DNA of 44,034 nt from CAIODY01 sp041192505 (GCA_041192505.1 JBEEMV010000082.1:1-44034), one strand, 5' to 3'. Counted from the first letter of the stretch, positions 9,580 to 18,836 are shown. Numbers and translations are program-made. Notes: generated by a model not told the origin, from the letters alone.

Positions 9580-11853
9580 ATGAAATCAAAATCCATTTAT
9601 CTCTTTCTTGTTTGTATTGTAGCTACTGTAAACTTAAAAACTGCAATGGCTCAAACCATCTTATTTCAACAAAATTTTGATTCCATTCCGCAATTAACAA
9701 TTCCATTAAATTGGGCAAATACACTTGCTTCAAACCCTGTTAGTTTGGGGTGGTACGCCGATAGCACTAATTTTTCATCAGGCTATACAAATGCATCGGG
9801 CATACAAAATTTGGTAATAAAAAATGTAGATAATTCAACAGGAATTTATACAATTGCTTCACCCAATATTTCAACAGTAGGATTTAAAAATATTACAGTT
9901 TTATGGGCATCAAGAGTATCAAATAATTTTACCACTTCGGGTTCAACCACACCAAATTTATTTTATAGTATTAATAATGGTTCGTCTTGGAATAACATTC
10001 CTTACACCGATAATGCTGCCAATAGTACATGGGCTTTGGTAAATAGCGGCGTTCAAATTGCGTTACCCATTGCAGCCAATAATAAATCATCATTAAAATT
10101 AAAATGGGAAATACAAATAGATACTGCAAGCCAAGGCACTTACAGAATTGATGATGTGCAAGTAGAAGGACTTGTGTGTACAAATTCATCCTCTACCACT
10201 AATGCTTCAACATGCAATGGAACACCATTTTTATTTAACAATAATTCATACACCGCAGCAGGCTTACATACTGTAATGTTTAAAAATTATTTGGGATGCG
10301 ATAGTGCTGCAAATCTTAATTTAACTATTCTACAAAATTCAACTTCTAATATTTACGCTACCACATGTGCAGGAACTCCTTATGTTTTTAATAGCAATAG
10401 TTATTCAACAGCTGGAAATTATACAACTCATTTTACAAACTATGTAGGATGCGATAGTGCTGTTACGCTGCATTTATCAATCAAACAAAATTCAACATCT
10501 ACTACAAATGCATCTACCTGTATAGGTGTACCTTATATTTTTAATAGCAATAGTTATTCAATAGCCGGAAGCTATACCATTCACTTAACTAATCATGTAG
10601 GATGTGATAGTGCTGCCACTTTAAACTTAACGATTAAACAAAGTTCTACATCAATTACTAATGCATCTACCTGTTCAGGTGTACCATATATTTTTAATAG
10701 CAATAGTTATTCAACAGCTGGAAGCTACACTGTCCATTTAACAAATTATGTAGGATGCGATAGCGCTACTACTTTAAATTTAGTAGTAAGTAATTCATTA
10801 ACTCCATCAGTAAATATAGTTTCATCTACCATTTCTATTTGCTCGGGCACAGCAATATCATTTACCGCAACACCCACCAACGGAGGACTAACACCCGTTT
10901 ATCAGTGGCAAAAAAATGGTGGTAACGTAGGTAACAATAATGCTGTTTACTCTTCTAATTCTTTATTAAATGGTGATATAATTACTTGCTTAATCACAAG
11001 TAGTTTGAGCTGTGTAAATTCAGGTAGCAATCCAGCAACAAGCAATTCAATCACCATTCATGTATTGCCTTCAAGTTCATCTATCACTTATGCCAATATT
11101 TGTAATGGCATGAATTATCAATTCAATAATTTTAATTACTCATCAGCTGGCACATACACTATTCATTTAACCAATCATGTAGGATGCGATAGCGCTGCTA
11201 CTTTAATTTTAAGTACTAATCAAGCATCAAGCTCATTTACAAATGCAACCATTTGCCCTAATCAATTATATAATTTTAATGGCAACAATTATAGCGCAGC
11301 AGGCAATTATACAATACATTTAACTAACCATGCAGGATGTGATAGCGTAGCAAATTTATCATTAAATTTTATTCAAATAAGCACAGGTGTTTCGTCAACA
11401 AATGCTGGATTAACCTGCCTTGCAGCACAAAATAATGCTCAATATCAATGGATAGATTGTAACACAAATTTAATTATAATGGGTGCCAATTCTAAATCAT
11501 ACACACCCTATAAAAACGGAGATTATAAATGTATCATTAAATTAAATAATTGCTACGATACAACACCATGCATGAAAATATTGGGCAATGTTGGAGTAGA
11601 AAAAATAGCAACCTCAACATCAATTACATTAAATTCAAACCCAACTAATGGACTCTTAAAAATTTCATTCAATAAAATTATTTCAACAAAAATAATTTTA
11701 ACAAGTATGATTGGTAATCAATTAGCAGAGTGGAAAATGGACAACGAAACAGAAAAAACAATTGATATAACTGAATTTGCCGCAGGAATATATTTTATTA
11801 GGTTTATCAATTTTGATGGCGAACATCAAACTATAAAAATAAATAAGCAATAA
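9580..11853 (+). CDS. T9SS-sorted secreted protein with 51-residue tandem repeats
   Basis: This is a 758-residue protein. The start at 9580 begins the signal peptide MKSKSIYLFLVCIVA... ending AMAQ; an in-frame ATG 30 bases earlier would add a non-signal extension. Residues about 25-200 repeat the N-terminal beta domain of the preceding gene. Then come four Cys-containing repeats of 51 residues (AST-C ... FNSNSYSTAG ... NYVGCDSA), one Ig-like domain (SICSGTAISFTATPTNGG ... YQWQKNGG), two more repeats, and a type A T9SS sorting domain of about 75 residues ending in Gln. Each repeat has two Cys about 30 residues apart, suggesting a disulfide per unit. It is likely a surface or matrix protein of unknown ligand. 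Its stop codon lies one base from the stop of the convergent ppx gene. Confidence 0.85.
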   Translation: MKSKSIYLFLVCIVATVNLKTAMAQTILFQQNFDSIPQLTIPLNWANTLASNPVSLGWYADSTNFSSGYTNASGIQNLVIKNVDNSTGIYTIASPNISTVGFKNITVLWASRVSNNFTTSGSTTPNLFYSINNGSSWNNIPYTDNAANSTWALVNSGVQIALPIAANNKSSLKLKWEIQIDTASQGTYRIDDVQVEGLVCTNSSSTTNASTCNGTPFLFNNNSYTAAGLHTVMFKNYLGCDSAANLNLTILQNSTSNIYATTCAGTPYVFNSNSYSTAGNYTTHFTNYVGCDSAVTLHLSIKQNSTSTTNASTCIGVPYIFNSNSYSIAGSYTIHLTNHVGCDSAATLNLTIKQSSTSITNASTCSGVPYIFNSNSYSTAGSYTVHLTNYVGCDSATTLNLVVSNSLTPSVNIVSSTISICSGTAISFTATPTNGGLTPVYQWQKNGGNVGNNNAVYSSNSLLNGDIITCLITSSLSCVNSGSNPATSNSITIHVLPSSSSITYANICNGMNYQFNNFNYSSAGTYTIHLTNHVGCDSAATLILSTNQASSSFTNATICPNQLYNFNGNNYSAAGNYTIHLTNHAGCDSVANLSLNFIQISTGVSSTNAGLTCLAAQNNAQYQWIDCNTNLIIMGANSKSYTPYKNGDYKCIIKLNNCYDTTPCMKILGNVGVEKIATSTSITLNSNPTNGLLKISFNKIISTKIILTSMIGNQLAEWKMDNETEKTIDITEFAAGIYFIRFINFDGEHQTIKINKQ
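10185..11385 (+). repeat. 153-bp tandem repeats inside the 9580 gene
   Basis: Units begin near 10185, 10338, 10491 and 10644 with a strict 153-base period. Two more diverged units follow at about 11071 and 11227 after an intervening Ig-like domain. Units 2-4 share long nearly identical DNA, including TTTTTAATAGCAATAGTTAT, which points to recent duplication or gene conversion. Confidence 0.85.
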
Positions 11854-11854
11854 G

Positions 11855-12733
11855 CTATTTCATTTGATGATATAAATTTCTAACTAATCCATCAGCCAAT
11901 CCAAATTTCGGAACATAGATTTCATCAATGTTTGCCCAGCGCATAATGCTGTTGTAAATTTGTAAAGCAGGCATAATTACATCAGCTCTATCTTCACGAA
12001 GATTGTATTTAATCATTCGTTCTTCCACAGTCATTTTTCCTAATTCATCAAAATAATCTCTCAAAACACTTGATGGCAAAGGTTTACCATCCTTTCGTTT
12101 TGATAAGCCAAATATTTTATTGATGTTACCACCCGAGCCAATGCCTTGTAAATTCTTAAAATTTTTTGTTTCCGATTTTACAAATTCTTTAAATCGCTGC
12201 CATTCCTTATCATCCACTTTATTCTTTAACATTCGTATTGTACCAATGTTAAACGATTCTTCAAAAACAGGTTTACCATTGTCAAACAGCGTTAATTCTG
12301 TACTGCCGCCACCCACATCAATATATAAGTAAGAATGTTCTTTATCCAAAAATGTTTCAATATGATTTTGAAAAATTGTATCCGCTTCTTCCTTACCACT
12401 TATTACTTTTATTGTAATACCAGTTTGTTGTTTTACTCTTCCAATTATAGCTTCCGAATTTCGGGCATCTCTCATTGCCGAAGTGGCACAAGCTATATAA
12501 TTTTCTACTTCATGTACCTTCATCAAATAATTATATGAACGCAAAGTATTTAAAATATCTTCTTCTTTTTTTGCCGAAATAAAACCATGCTCAAACACAT
12601 CAAAACCTAAGCGCAAAGGCACTCTTACCAAATTTAATTTAATAAATTGAGGGTTTAGTTTATCGCTTTCTAACACATCACAAATCAGTAATCGTGCAGC
12701 ATTACTTCCAATATCAATAGCAGCTATTTTCAA
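11855..12733 (-). CDS. ppx: Ppx/GppA family exopolyphosphatase
   Basis: This 292-residue protein belongs to the ASKHA-fold Ppx/GppA family, which removes terminal phosphate from polyphosphate or hydrolyses pppGpp. The phosphate-1 motif is at the N-terminus (AAIDIGSNAARLLI, residues 4-17), the second phosphate loop is YIDVGGGSTELTLF (about 138-151), and a third glycine-rich motif is GIGSGGNINKIFG. At ~290 residues it is the short form, without the extra C-terminal HD-like domain of E. coli Ppx. It starts 75 bases after the ppk stop on the same strand, so synthesis and breakdown of polyphosphate are probably co-transcribed. Whether it prefers polyphosphate or pppGpp cannot be told from sequence; the ppk neighbour favours polyphosphate. 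Confidence 0.88.
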   Translation of the reverse strand: MKIAAIDIGSNAARLLICDVLESDKLNPQFIKLNLVRVPLRLGFDVFEHGFISAKKEEDILNTLRSYNYLMKVHEVENYIACATSAMRDARNSEAIIGRVKQQTGITIKVISGKEEADTIFQNHIETFLDKEHSYLYIDVGGGSTELTLFDNGKPVFEESFNIGTIRMLKNKVDDKEWQRFKEFVKSETKNFKNLQGIGSGGNINKIFGLSKRKDGKPLPSSVLRDYFDELGKMTVEERMIKYNLREDRADVIMPALQIYNSIMRWANIDEIYVPKFGLADGLVRNLYHQMK

Positions 12734-12807
12734 AATTTGTAAATCGTTATTCGTTAAAAATTAATTGTAAATGCAAGCGCAAGATAAGTGTATAACGATT
12801 TTTTTGT

Positions 12808-14868
12808 CTAATTTTTTTCTGCTAAATATTTCATGATTTCTACTTGTGAGCGGATTTTTTTCTTATTGTTATCCGTTCTATAATTATTACTTAATTTATT
12901 ATCTAAGGTTCGAGCTTTTACATTATCCATTAATTGCAAATTAAGAATCTCTTTCAATTCCTTTTTTAATGAAATATTGTTTATTGGGCAAGTAGCTTCA
13001 ACTCTATGATTTAAATTTCTAACCATCCAATCGGCTGATGAAATAAATATTTTTTCATCGCCTGCATGATGAAACATGAATACACGAGCATGTTCTAAGT
13101 ATTCATCTACAATACTGATGGCATGTAAATGATGTTTTAGTTTTGGCAAATCAGTCATCATACAAAAAATACCACGAACAATTAATTTGATTTTTACACC
13201 ATGTTTTGCAGCGTCGTACAATTGTTCAATCAAAATTTCATCCGATAATGAATTCATTTTTAAAATCATTTCGGCATGCTTTCCTTTTTTTGCTTGCTTA
13301 ATTTCAAAATCAATTAATTCAGTAATTTTTGTTCGCAAATTTTTAGGACAAGTTAAAAGTTGGGTGCACTCATCAATCAATTTTTCATTTTCATTTGGCT
13401 TTTCAAGATACTGAAAAATTCTTTCTACATCAGCCATTATAGAGGTATTGGAGGTAAGTAAACAAAAATCAGAATACACTTTTGCTGTTTTTTCATTTAA
13501 ATTACCAGTACTTACAAATCCATATTTTTTACTTCTATTTCCAACTTTCTTTTTTATCACACAAGCCTTTGCATGAACTTTCATTTGCGGAATTCCTAAC
13601 AATACTTTCACACCCTCTTCTTCTAAAACACTCTTCCAATTTAAGTTGGCTTCTTCATCAAATCTTGCTCTTAATTCAAGCATCACCGTTACCTGTTTTC
13701 CATTTCTGGCTGCATTAATTAATGCATTCATTACTTTAGAATTTGATGCCACACGATAGGCTGTAATTTGTATGCTTATTACATCTGCATCCATTGCCGC
13801 TTCTCTTAATAAATCAATTAATGTATCAAATGAATGGTACGGAAAACTAAGCAATACATCCTTTTGCAAAACAACATCTGTTACTCTTGGCGAATTTTTA
13901 AATGCCGAATGAGTAATTATTTTACGTTGCGATTTTTGTTGAGGAAACACATTTGGAAACTCCATAAAATCACGAAAATTATGAATCCTACCACCTGGTA
14001 TTACATTATCTTTCGAAATAATAGCTTGGCGTTTAAATAGATAACTTAACAATCTCGAATCCATTTCTTTATCATACACCAATCGCACCGTTTTTGCTTT
14101 TTTTCTTTTCTTCAATCCTGCTTCAATTTTCTGAATCAAATTTGTGTTCACATCATTATCCAAATCAATTTCTGCATCTTTTGTTACTTTAAAAATCCAT
14201 GCATCAAATTGGTCGAAATCCATATGTGCAAAAATGTATTTTAAATTAAATCTGATTACATCTTCTAATAAAATAATTTGTGTTTGATGATTAGCCGATG
14301 GCAATAAAACAAATCTGCTCATTACTCTTGAAGGTATTTCGATAACTGCAAACTTATGCTGGTAAGCATTTGTAGACGATGACATTTGCACCGCCAAATA
14401 AATTGATTTATCTCGAAGGTTTGGAAATACTGGAATACTTTCAATCATCAATGGAATGATATTGCTTCTAACTTCGGTATCAAAATATTGCTGAACAAAT
14501 TTTTGTTGAGATGCCGATAATTGTTTTTCGGTTTTGATAAATACATTATTGCGTTTCATCTCAACAATTATTTCATTCCAAATTCTATAAAATTCATTTT
14601 GTTGAAGCAAAACTATTTGATGAATTTCTTCCATGATGCGTTTTGGATTTTTTTCCATGTGCATTCTTAAATCTGCTTTCTTTCCAAACTCTAACATACG
14701 TGTTAAAGTAGCTACCCTTACTCTAAAAAATTCATCTAAATTATTCGAGAAAATTCCCAAAAAACGAATGCGTTCTTTTAATGGAACACTCTTATCTGCT
14801 GCTTCCTGTAGCACTCTACCATTAAATGATAGCCAACTAATATCTCGTACAATAAACTTCTTTTTCAT
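12808..14868 (-). CDS. ppk: Polyphosphate kinase 1
   Basis: This enzyme reversibly polymerises the gamma-phosphate of ATP into polyphosphate. I chose the ATG at 14868 (MKKKFIVRDISWLSFNGR) rather than one 11 codons upstream, since family members begin close to the 'DISWLSFN' segment; this gives 686 residues, against 688 in E. coli. The N-terminal domain has the FFRVRVATL segment. The phospho-accepting His lies in MKVHAKACV (His432, equivalent to E. coli His435) and the other active-site His in YLEHARV (His593, equivalent to His592), followed by SSADWMVRN. The position equivalent to E. coli His454 (Y-x-H-x-G-T-G-N) is Phe451 here (YGFVSTGN). It is the first gene of a ppk-ppx operon, divergent from the LpxH-like gene. 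Confidence 0.95.
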   Translation of the reverse strand: MKKKFIVRDISWLSFNGRVLQEAADKSVPLKERIRFLGIFSNNLDEFFRVRVATLTRMLEFGKKADLRMHMEKNPKRIMEEIHQIVLLQQNEFYRIWNEIIVEMKRNNVFIKTEKQLSASQQKFVQQYFDTEVRSNIIPLMIESIPVFPNLRDKSIYLAVQMSSSTNAYQHKFAVIEIPSRVMSRFVLLPSANHQTQIILLEDVIRFNLKYIFAHMDFDQFDAWIFKVTKDAEIDLDNDVNTNLIQKIEAGLKKRKKAKTVRLVYDKEMDSRLLSYLFKRQAIISKDNVIPGGRIHNFRDFMEFPNVFPQQKSQRKIITHSAFKNSPRVTDVVLQKDVLLSFPYHSFDTLIDLLREAAMDADVISIQITAYRVASNSKVMNALINAARNGKQVTVMLELRARFDEEANLNWKSVLEEEGVKVLLGIPQMKVHAKACVIKKKVGNRSKKYGFVSTGNLNEKTAKVYSDFCLLTSNTSIMADVERIFQYLEKPNENEKLIDECTQLLTCPKNLRTKITELIDFEIKQAKKGKHAEMILKMNSLSDEILIEQLYDAAKHGVKIKLIVRGIFCMMTDLPKLKHHLHAISIVDEYLEHARVFMFHHAGDEKIFISSADWMVRNLNHRVEATCPINNISLKKELKEILNLQLMDNVKARTLDNKLSNNYRTDNNKKKIRSQVEIMKYLAEKN

Positions 14869-15026
14869 AAAAAAACTAAGGCTTAAATATAAGTGTTGCA
14901 ATATTATTCAAACAATGATTTGCGTTATGTTTAGGTTAAGTTTTCAATTTTTTTAAAATTCATTTAGTGTTAATCATTACGTTACAATTTAGTAACAACA
15001 AGGATAGAATTTTGCGTAAAACTAAA

Positions 15027-15848
15027 ATGAATTTAAAAAGAGAATTGGAAGTTGTTGTTATCAGTGATGTTCACTTGGGTACTTATGGCAGCCATGCTAA
15101 AGAACTACTTAATTATTTAAAATCAATTCGCCCTCATACCCTTATTTTAAATGGTGATATAATTGATATTTGGAATTTTCGTAAAAGCTATTTTCCTGCA
15201 TCGCACATGGATGTTTTGCGCCGAATAATGAAGATGGCAAGCAAAGGCACAAAGGTAATTTACATTACCGGCAATCATGATGATATGCTAAGAAAATATA
15301 CCGATTTACAATTGGGCAATCTTCAAATTGTAGATAAATATTTTTTACAATTGGATAAAAAAAAGGCTTGGATTTTTCATGGTGATGTGTTTGATAATAC
15401 AACCAAAGGTTCAGCTAAACTGCTGGCAAAGATGGGTGGAAAAGGTTATGATTGGCTGATTTTGATAAACCGAATGATGAATTGGTGTTTAGAAAAAATG
15501 GGAAAAGAAAAAATTTCGTTCTCGAAAAAAATAAAAGACAGTGTAAAAAAAGCAGTGTCGTGGATTAATAATTTTGAAACTACAGCCGCCGAATTAGCAA
15601 TCGAAAAAAAATATGATTATGTGATTTGCGGACATATTCATAAACCTCAAAACAGAATTATTACTACCGAAAAAGGAAGTGTACAATATTTAAACAGTGG
15701 CGATTGGGTGGAGAACCTTACAGCACTTGAGTTTAATGATGGTGAATGGAATATTTATCAATATGAGCAAAGCAAAATAAAAATTATTTCATCTGAAAAA
15801 GAAGAAGAAAATGAGATGGATTTTTTAACAAAAATTTTGGCTTCGTAA
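15027..15848 (+). CDS. Metallophosphoesterase, UDP-2,3-diacylglucosamine diphosphatase (LpxH)-like
   Basis: This is a 273-residue calcineurin-like phosphoesterase. All metal-binding blocks are present: SDVHLG (Asp14, His16), NGDIIDIW (Asp44), TGNHDD (Asn83, His84), FHGDVFD (His118) and CGHIHKPQ (about 208-215). The spacing and the 'NGDIID(I/L)W' signature resemble LpxH, which removes UMP from UDP-2,3-diacylglucosamine in lipid A synthesis at the inner membrane. The start at 15027 (MNLKRELEVVVISD) places the first motif at residue 13; an ATG 60 bases upstream would add an unlikely basic leader. It is followed 15 bases later by a response-regulator gene, so the two may be co-transcribed. The exact substrate is an inference. 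Confidence 0.8.
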   Translation: MNLKRELEVVVISDVHLGTYGSHAKELLNYLKSIRPHTLILNGDIIDIWNFRKSYFPASHMDVLRRIMKMASKGTKVIYITGNHDDMLRKYTDLQLGNLQIVDKYFLQLDKKKAWIFHGDVFDNTTKGSAKLLAKMGGKGYDWLILINRMMNWCLEKMGKEKISFSKKIKDSVKKAVSWINNFETTAAELAIEKKYDYVICGHIHKPQNRIITTEKGSVQYLNSGDWVENLTALEFNDGEWNIYQYEQSKIKIISSEKEEENEMDFLTKILAS

Positions 15849-15863
15849 AATTTAAATTATAAA

Positions 15864-16550
15864 ATGAGTGTTGTAAAAAATAAAATTTTACTTGCAGATG
15901 ATGAACAAGATATTCTTGATTTTTTACAATTCACGTTTGAATCAAATGGGTTTGAAGTTGCCACTGCAAAAGATGGAATTCAGGCAATAAAATTAGCAAA
16001 GCAGTTTACTCCTGATATTTTTTTATTAGATATAATGATGCCAAACCTTGAAGGTACAAGCGTTTGCGAATATTTACGAAAAACAGAAGAATTTAAAAAT
16101 ACACCCATCGTTTTTTTAACAGCCCAAAATAATGAAGAAACAGAAGTGAATGCTTTTAATATTGGCGCCGATGATTTTATTGCAAAACCAATAAAACCAA
16201 AAGCATTGTTATTGCGAATAAATAAAATTTTAGTTACAAAAAAGACAGCTGCACAAACCGAAAATAAAATTACATCTGTTGGACATTTAATTTTAAACCA
16301 CGAAAATCTTTCTGTAAAATTTAAACAGCAACAAATTGAATTAGCAAAAAAAGAATTTCAGTTAATTGAAATGTTAGCATCAAAACCTGGAAAAGTATTT
16401 ACCCGAAAAGAAATTTTTAATAAAATATGGGGAACATCATTAGTAATGGGCGATAGAACAATTGATGTACATGTTAGAAAAATAAGAATGAAAACATCTA
16501 ACGATTTTATTACTACAATTAAAGGCGTTGGGTTTAAAATTGAAGAATGA
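15864..16550 (+). CDS. OmpR/PhoB-family response regulator
   Basis: The 228-residue protein has an N-terminal receiver domain with the acidic pair Asp12/Asp13, the phospho-acceptor Asp56 (LLDIMMP), Thr86 (FLTAQ) and Lys108 (AKPIKP). A C-terminal winged-helix DNA-binding domain follows (about 130-228: KEFQLIEMLASKPGKVFTRKEIFNKIWG ... RTIDVHVRKIRMK ... TTIKGVGFKIEE). All expected catalytic residues are present, so it should be phosphorylatable. No histidine kinase gene lies next to it, so its partner is encoded elsewhere. It starts 15 bases after the metallophosphoesterase stop, and its stop faces comF from the opposite strand 16 bases away. Confidence 0.92.
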   Translation: MSVVKNKILLADDEQDILDFLQFTFESNGFEVATAKDGIQAIKLAKQFTPDIFLLDIMMPNLEGTSVCEYLRKTEEFKNTPIVFLTAQNNEETEVNAFNIGADDFIAKPIKPKALLLRINKILVTKKTAAQTENKITSVGHLILNHENLSVKFKQQQIELAKKEFQLIEMLASKPGKVFTRKEIFNKIWGTSLVMGDRTIDVHVRKIRMKTSNDFITTIKGVGFKIEE

Positions 16551-16566
16551 TTAAATAAATTTTTGT

Positions 16567-17265
16567 TTAGTTCATCACTACCGCAATAGTGGCTACACTT
16601 ACTTTTACGCCTTCAATTTGATTTAATATTGAAATACACGAATCTAATGTAGCGCCAGTAGTTAGTACATCATCTACCAATAAAATATGTTTATGTTTTA
16701 GTAATTCTTCATTAGGGCAATCAAAATCGCTTTCTACATTTTTCCATCGTTCTAATCTTTTTTTTCGGGTTTGCGATTCTTTTAAATTCAATCTTATTAA
16801 TCCTTTAGGCAATACTTTTTTTTGCATTAAATTACCTAATCCAATGGCAAAATATTCGCTTTGGTTATAACCCCTTTTTTCTAATTTTTTATCATGCAAA
16901 GGCACTGGCACAATACAATCTACTTGCATATAATTGTGTTGTGTGGCTAATATACTTCCATACTTTTCGCCCAAATAAATGCCTATTTCTTTTTTGCTTT
17001 TATATTTAAGTTGATGCATCAAATGCTGTATCATACCATGTTTCGAGAACAAAGTCATGCTTGTACCATATTCAATTTTGGCTCTGCCCGTAAATTTTTC
17101 TGATACATAATTTACACTATGTAAATGAAACGGAGTGATAGCAATATTACTATCACATATCATGCATAATACTTTTGTATTTACATGCAAAGGCTTACCA
17201 CACCCCATACAAGGATTAGGAAAAAATAAATGAAAAACTGAAGAGAATATAGCTGTTAGTTTCAT
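16567..17265 (-). CDS. comF: ComF family phosphoribosyltransferase-like protein
   Basis: The 232-residue protein has an N-terminal zinc-finger-like motif (Cys19-x2-Cys22 ... Cys34-x2-Cys37). A type I PRTase fold ends in the PRPP-binding loop ILLVDDVLTTGATLDSC (about 192-208). The 'PVPLH..K...RGYNQSE' segment typical of ComF/GntX is present (VPVPLHDKKLEKRGYNQSEYF). ComF proteins take part in uptake of transforming DNA in competent bacteria; the biochemical role is not settled. It begins 27 bases after the hpf stop on the same strand, so it is the last gene of the rpsU-xerC-hpf-comF run. Confidence 0.9.
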   Translation of the reverse strand: MKLTAIFSSVFHLFFPNPCMGCGKPLHVNTKVLCMICDSNIAITPFHLHSVNYVSEKFTGRAKIEYGTSMTLFSKHGMIQHLMHQLKYKSKKEIGIYLGEKYGSILATQHNYMQVDCIVPVPLHDKKLEKRGYNQSEYFAIGLGNLMQKKVLPKGLIRLNLKESQTRKKRLERWKNVESDFDCPNEELLKHKHILLVDDVLTTGATLDSCISILNQIEGVKVSVATIAVVMN

Positions 17266-17292
17266 TTTTACTAAATGAAAACTTACTTAAAA

Positions 17293-17592
17293 TTAAGCGC
17301 CTACTTTTTCTTTGCGCTTAATTAATTGCTTTTTAATTTGATCAATTGCTAAATCTAAAGCAGCTTCAAACATATTGCTGGTTTGGCTTGTAAATAAATC
17401 GGCACCAGGCACATGCAATCTTATTTCTAATACCTTTTCTTTAACTGGTGCATCGTTATTATCTAATTTTAAATATACATCTGCACGTTCAATTTTAGCA
17501 AAATAATGTTCTAAATGACCTACTTTTTCGTTGATTGTTTCTATCAACTTAGTATCTGGCGTAAAATGGATAGAATGGATTTGAATGTTCAT
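17293..17592 (-). CDS. hpf: Ribosome hibernation-promoting factor, short form (HPF/RaiA family)
   Basis: The 99-residue protein matches the HPF/RaiA sigma-54-modulation family: MNIQIHSIHFTPDTKLIETINEKVGHLEHYF, the DVYLKLDN strand and a basic C-terminal helix. It binds the 30S decoding channel in stationary phase. It has only the N-terminal domain, so it is not the long form that dimerises ribosomes by itself. It lies between xerC and comF and 3' of rpsU on the same strand, an arrangement common in Bacteroidota. This puts a translation-shutdown factor in the same transcription unit as ribosomal protein bS21. Confidence 0.92.
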   Translation of the reverse strand: MNIQIHSIHFTPDTKLIETINEKVGHLEHYFAKIERADVYLKLDNNDAPVKEKVLEIRLHVPGADLFTSQTSNMFEAALDLAIDQIKKQLIKRKEKVGA

Positions 17593-17692
17593 GCTGCTCT
17601 GTTTTATGTGGTTATTAATTTAATTATTTATAAATACAAAACGAAAGTACAATGATGATGATTAAATGTCAATAGTACAATCGCTTATTTTT

Positions 17693-18577
17693 TTACGCTC
17701 TTGGATGAGCCTGCTTAAATGCTTTCTTTAATTTTTCAATAGTGTTGTGTGTATAAATTTGTGTGGCTGCAAGGCTCGAATGCCCCAATAATTCTTTAAT
17801 AGCATTCAAATTTGCACCTTCATTACTTAAATGTGTAGCAAATGAATGGCGTAATACATGCGGACTTTTTTTATCAATAGTAGTTACCAATTTTAAGTAT
17901 TTTTTTACTGTAGTATAAATAAAACCATCGTAAGTTTTTTTACCATTATTGAGCACCATTAAATAATTGTGTAATGTCGATTCTTGCAGTAAATTTCGTT
18001 GGATTAAATAAGTTTCAATCATGGGGTTTAATTGTGGATTTAACGGAATAATCCGTTCTTTATTGCCCTTGCCCAATACTTTTATTTGATGTTGAGCTAA
18101 GTTTACATTAGAGATTGTTAAATTGATTAATTCGCTGCGTCGCAAACCACAATTATATAATAATTCAAAAATCAGCTTATCTCTTAAGCCCGAAAAATCA
18201 TCTGTAAAATTTACTTTATCTAATAAATCTTCCATTCCTTTTTCTTCAACTACATAGGGCAACCGTTTTCCTATTTTGGGCGGAATTACTTTTTGCATCG
18301 GGTTTTTACCAATCGCTTCTTCTTTCAGTAAAAATTTAAAAAAGGTTTTTAGTGTAGATATTTTTCGGTTGATGGATTTGGCAATTATTTTATCATTCAT
18401 TAATTCAACCAACCACGACCGAATATGTTGATGATTAATTTGAGCCAAAGGAAGCTCACCAAATGTGGTTTCTACAAAAAGAAAAAACTGCTTAAGGTCA
18501 TTGCCATAAGCAGTTATAGTATGTTTCGAAAATCTCTTTTCGTATTGTAAGTATTCTAAAAAACGTTCCGTAATCAT
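17693..18577 (-). CDS. xerC: Tyrosine recombinase XerC-like
   Basis: The 294-residue protein has the SAM-like N-terminal core-binding domain (about 1-90) and a catalytic domain with all expected residues: Arg146 (CGLRRSEL), Lys170 (LGKGNKER), His240 and Arg243 (HVLRHSF), His266 (LGHSSL) and the nucleophile Tyr275 (TQIYTHN). XerC/D resolve chromosome dimers at dif near the terminus. Its length and its place between rpsU and hpf, away from any mobile element, argue for the housekeeping recombinase rather than a phage or transposon integrase. It starts 37 bases after the rpsU stop. No dif-like site was recognised in the window. Confidence 0.92.
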   Translation of the reverse strand: MITERFLEYLQYEKRFSKHTITAYGNDLKQFFLFVETTFGELPLAQINHQHIRSWLVELMNDKIIAKSINRKISTLKTFFKFLLKEEAIGKNPMQKVIPPKIGKRLPYVVEEKGMEDLLDKVNFTDDFSGLRDKLIFELLYNCGLRRSELINLTISNVNLAQHQIKVLGKGNKERIIPLNPQLNPMIETYLIQRNLLQESTLHNYLMVLNNGKKTYDGFIYTTVKKYLKLVTTIDKKSPHVLRHSFATHLSNEGANLNAIKELLGHSSLAATQIYTHNTIEKLKKAFKQAHPRA

Positions 18578-18614
18578 TCCATCAAAAGTAAATTATTTTG
18601 ATGAAAATTCGAAA

Positions 18615-18809
18615 TTAGTCTTTTTGTGTGCCGTATGTTTCACGAACATAAATAGCTTTAAGCACTTCTTTTCTACGAACTACTGAAGGTTTTACAAATG
18701 CCTGACGGCTACGTAATTCTTTCACTGTTTGTGCTTTTTCAAATTTCTTTTTATACTTTTTTAAAAGCTTATCTACTGTGTCGCAATCTTTGTTTGAAAT
18801 AACTAACAT
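18615..18809 (-). CDS. rpsU: 30S ribosomal protein bS21
   Basis: The 64-residue protein MLVISNKDCDTVDKLLKKYKK... with KAQTVKELRSRQAF and KPSVVRRKEVLKAIY is a clear bS21 of the Bacteroidota length. I chose the ATG at 18809; a longer reading from 18839 would put the start before the predicted transcription start. The leader is about 24 bases, AT-rich, with no AGGAGG-like sequence. In Bacteroidota bS21 helps occlude the anti-Shine-Dalgarno end of 16S rRNA, and some flavobacterial rpsU genes carry a strong SD for self-control; that signal is not visible here. It heads the xerC-hpf-comF run. Confidence 0.93.
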   Translation of the reverse strand: MLVISNKDCDTVDKLLKKYKKKFEKAQTVKELRSRQAFVKPSVVRRKEVLKAIYVRETYGTQKD

Positions 18810-18836
18810 AATTATTTTTTTGAATTTTTGGGATGG

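Noticed and set aside
17693..18577. The tyrosine recombinase as a sign of an integrated element.
   Set aside because: Its position between rpsU and hpf and its length fit the housekeeping XerC; no direct repeats, tRNA or phage genes flank it.
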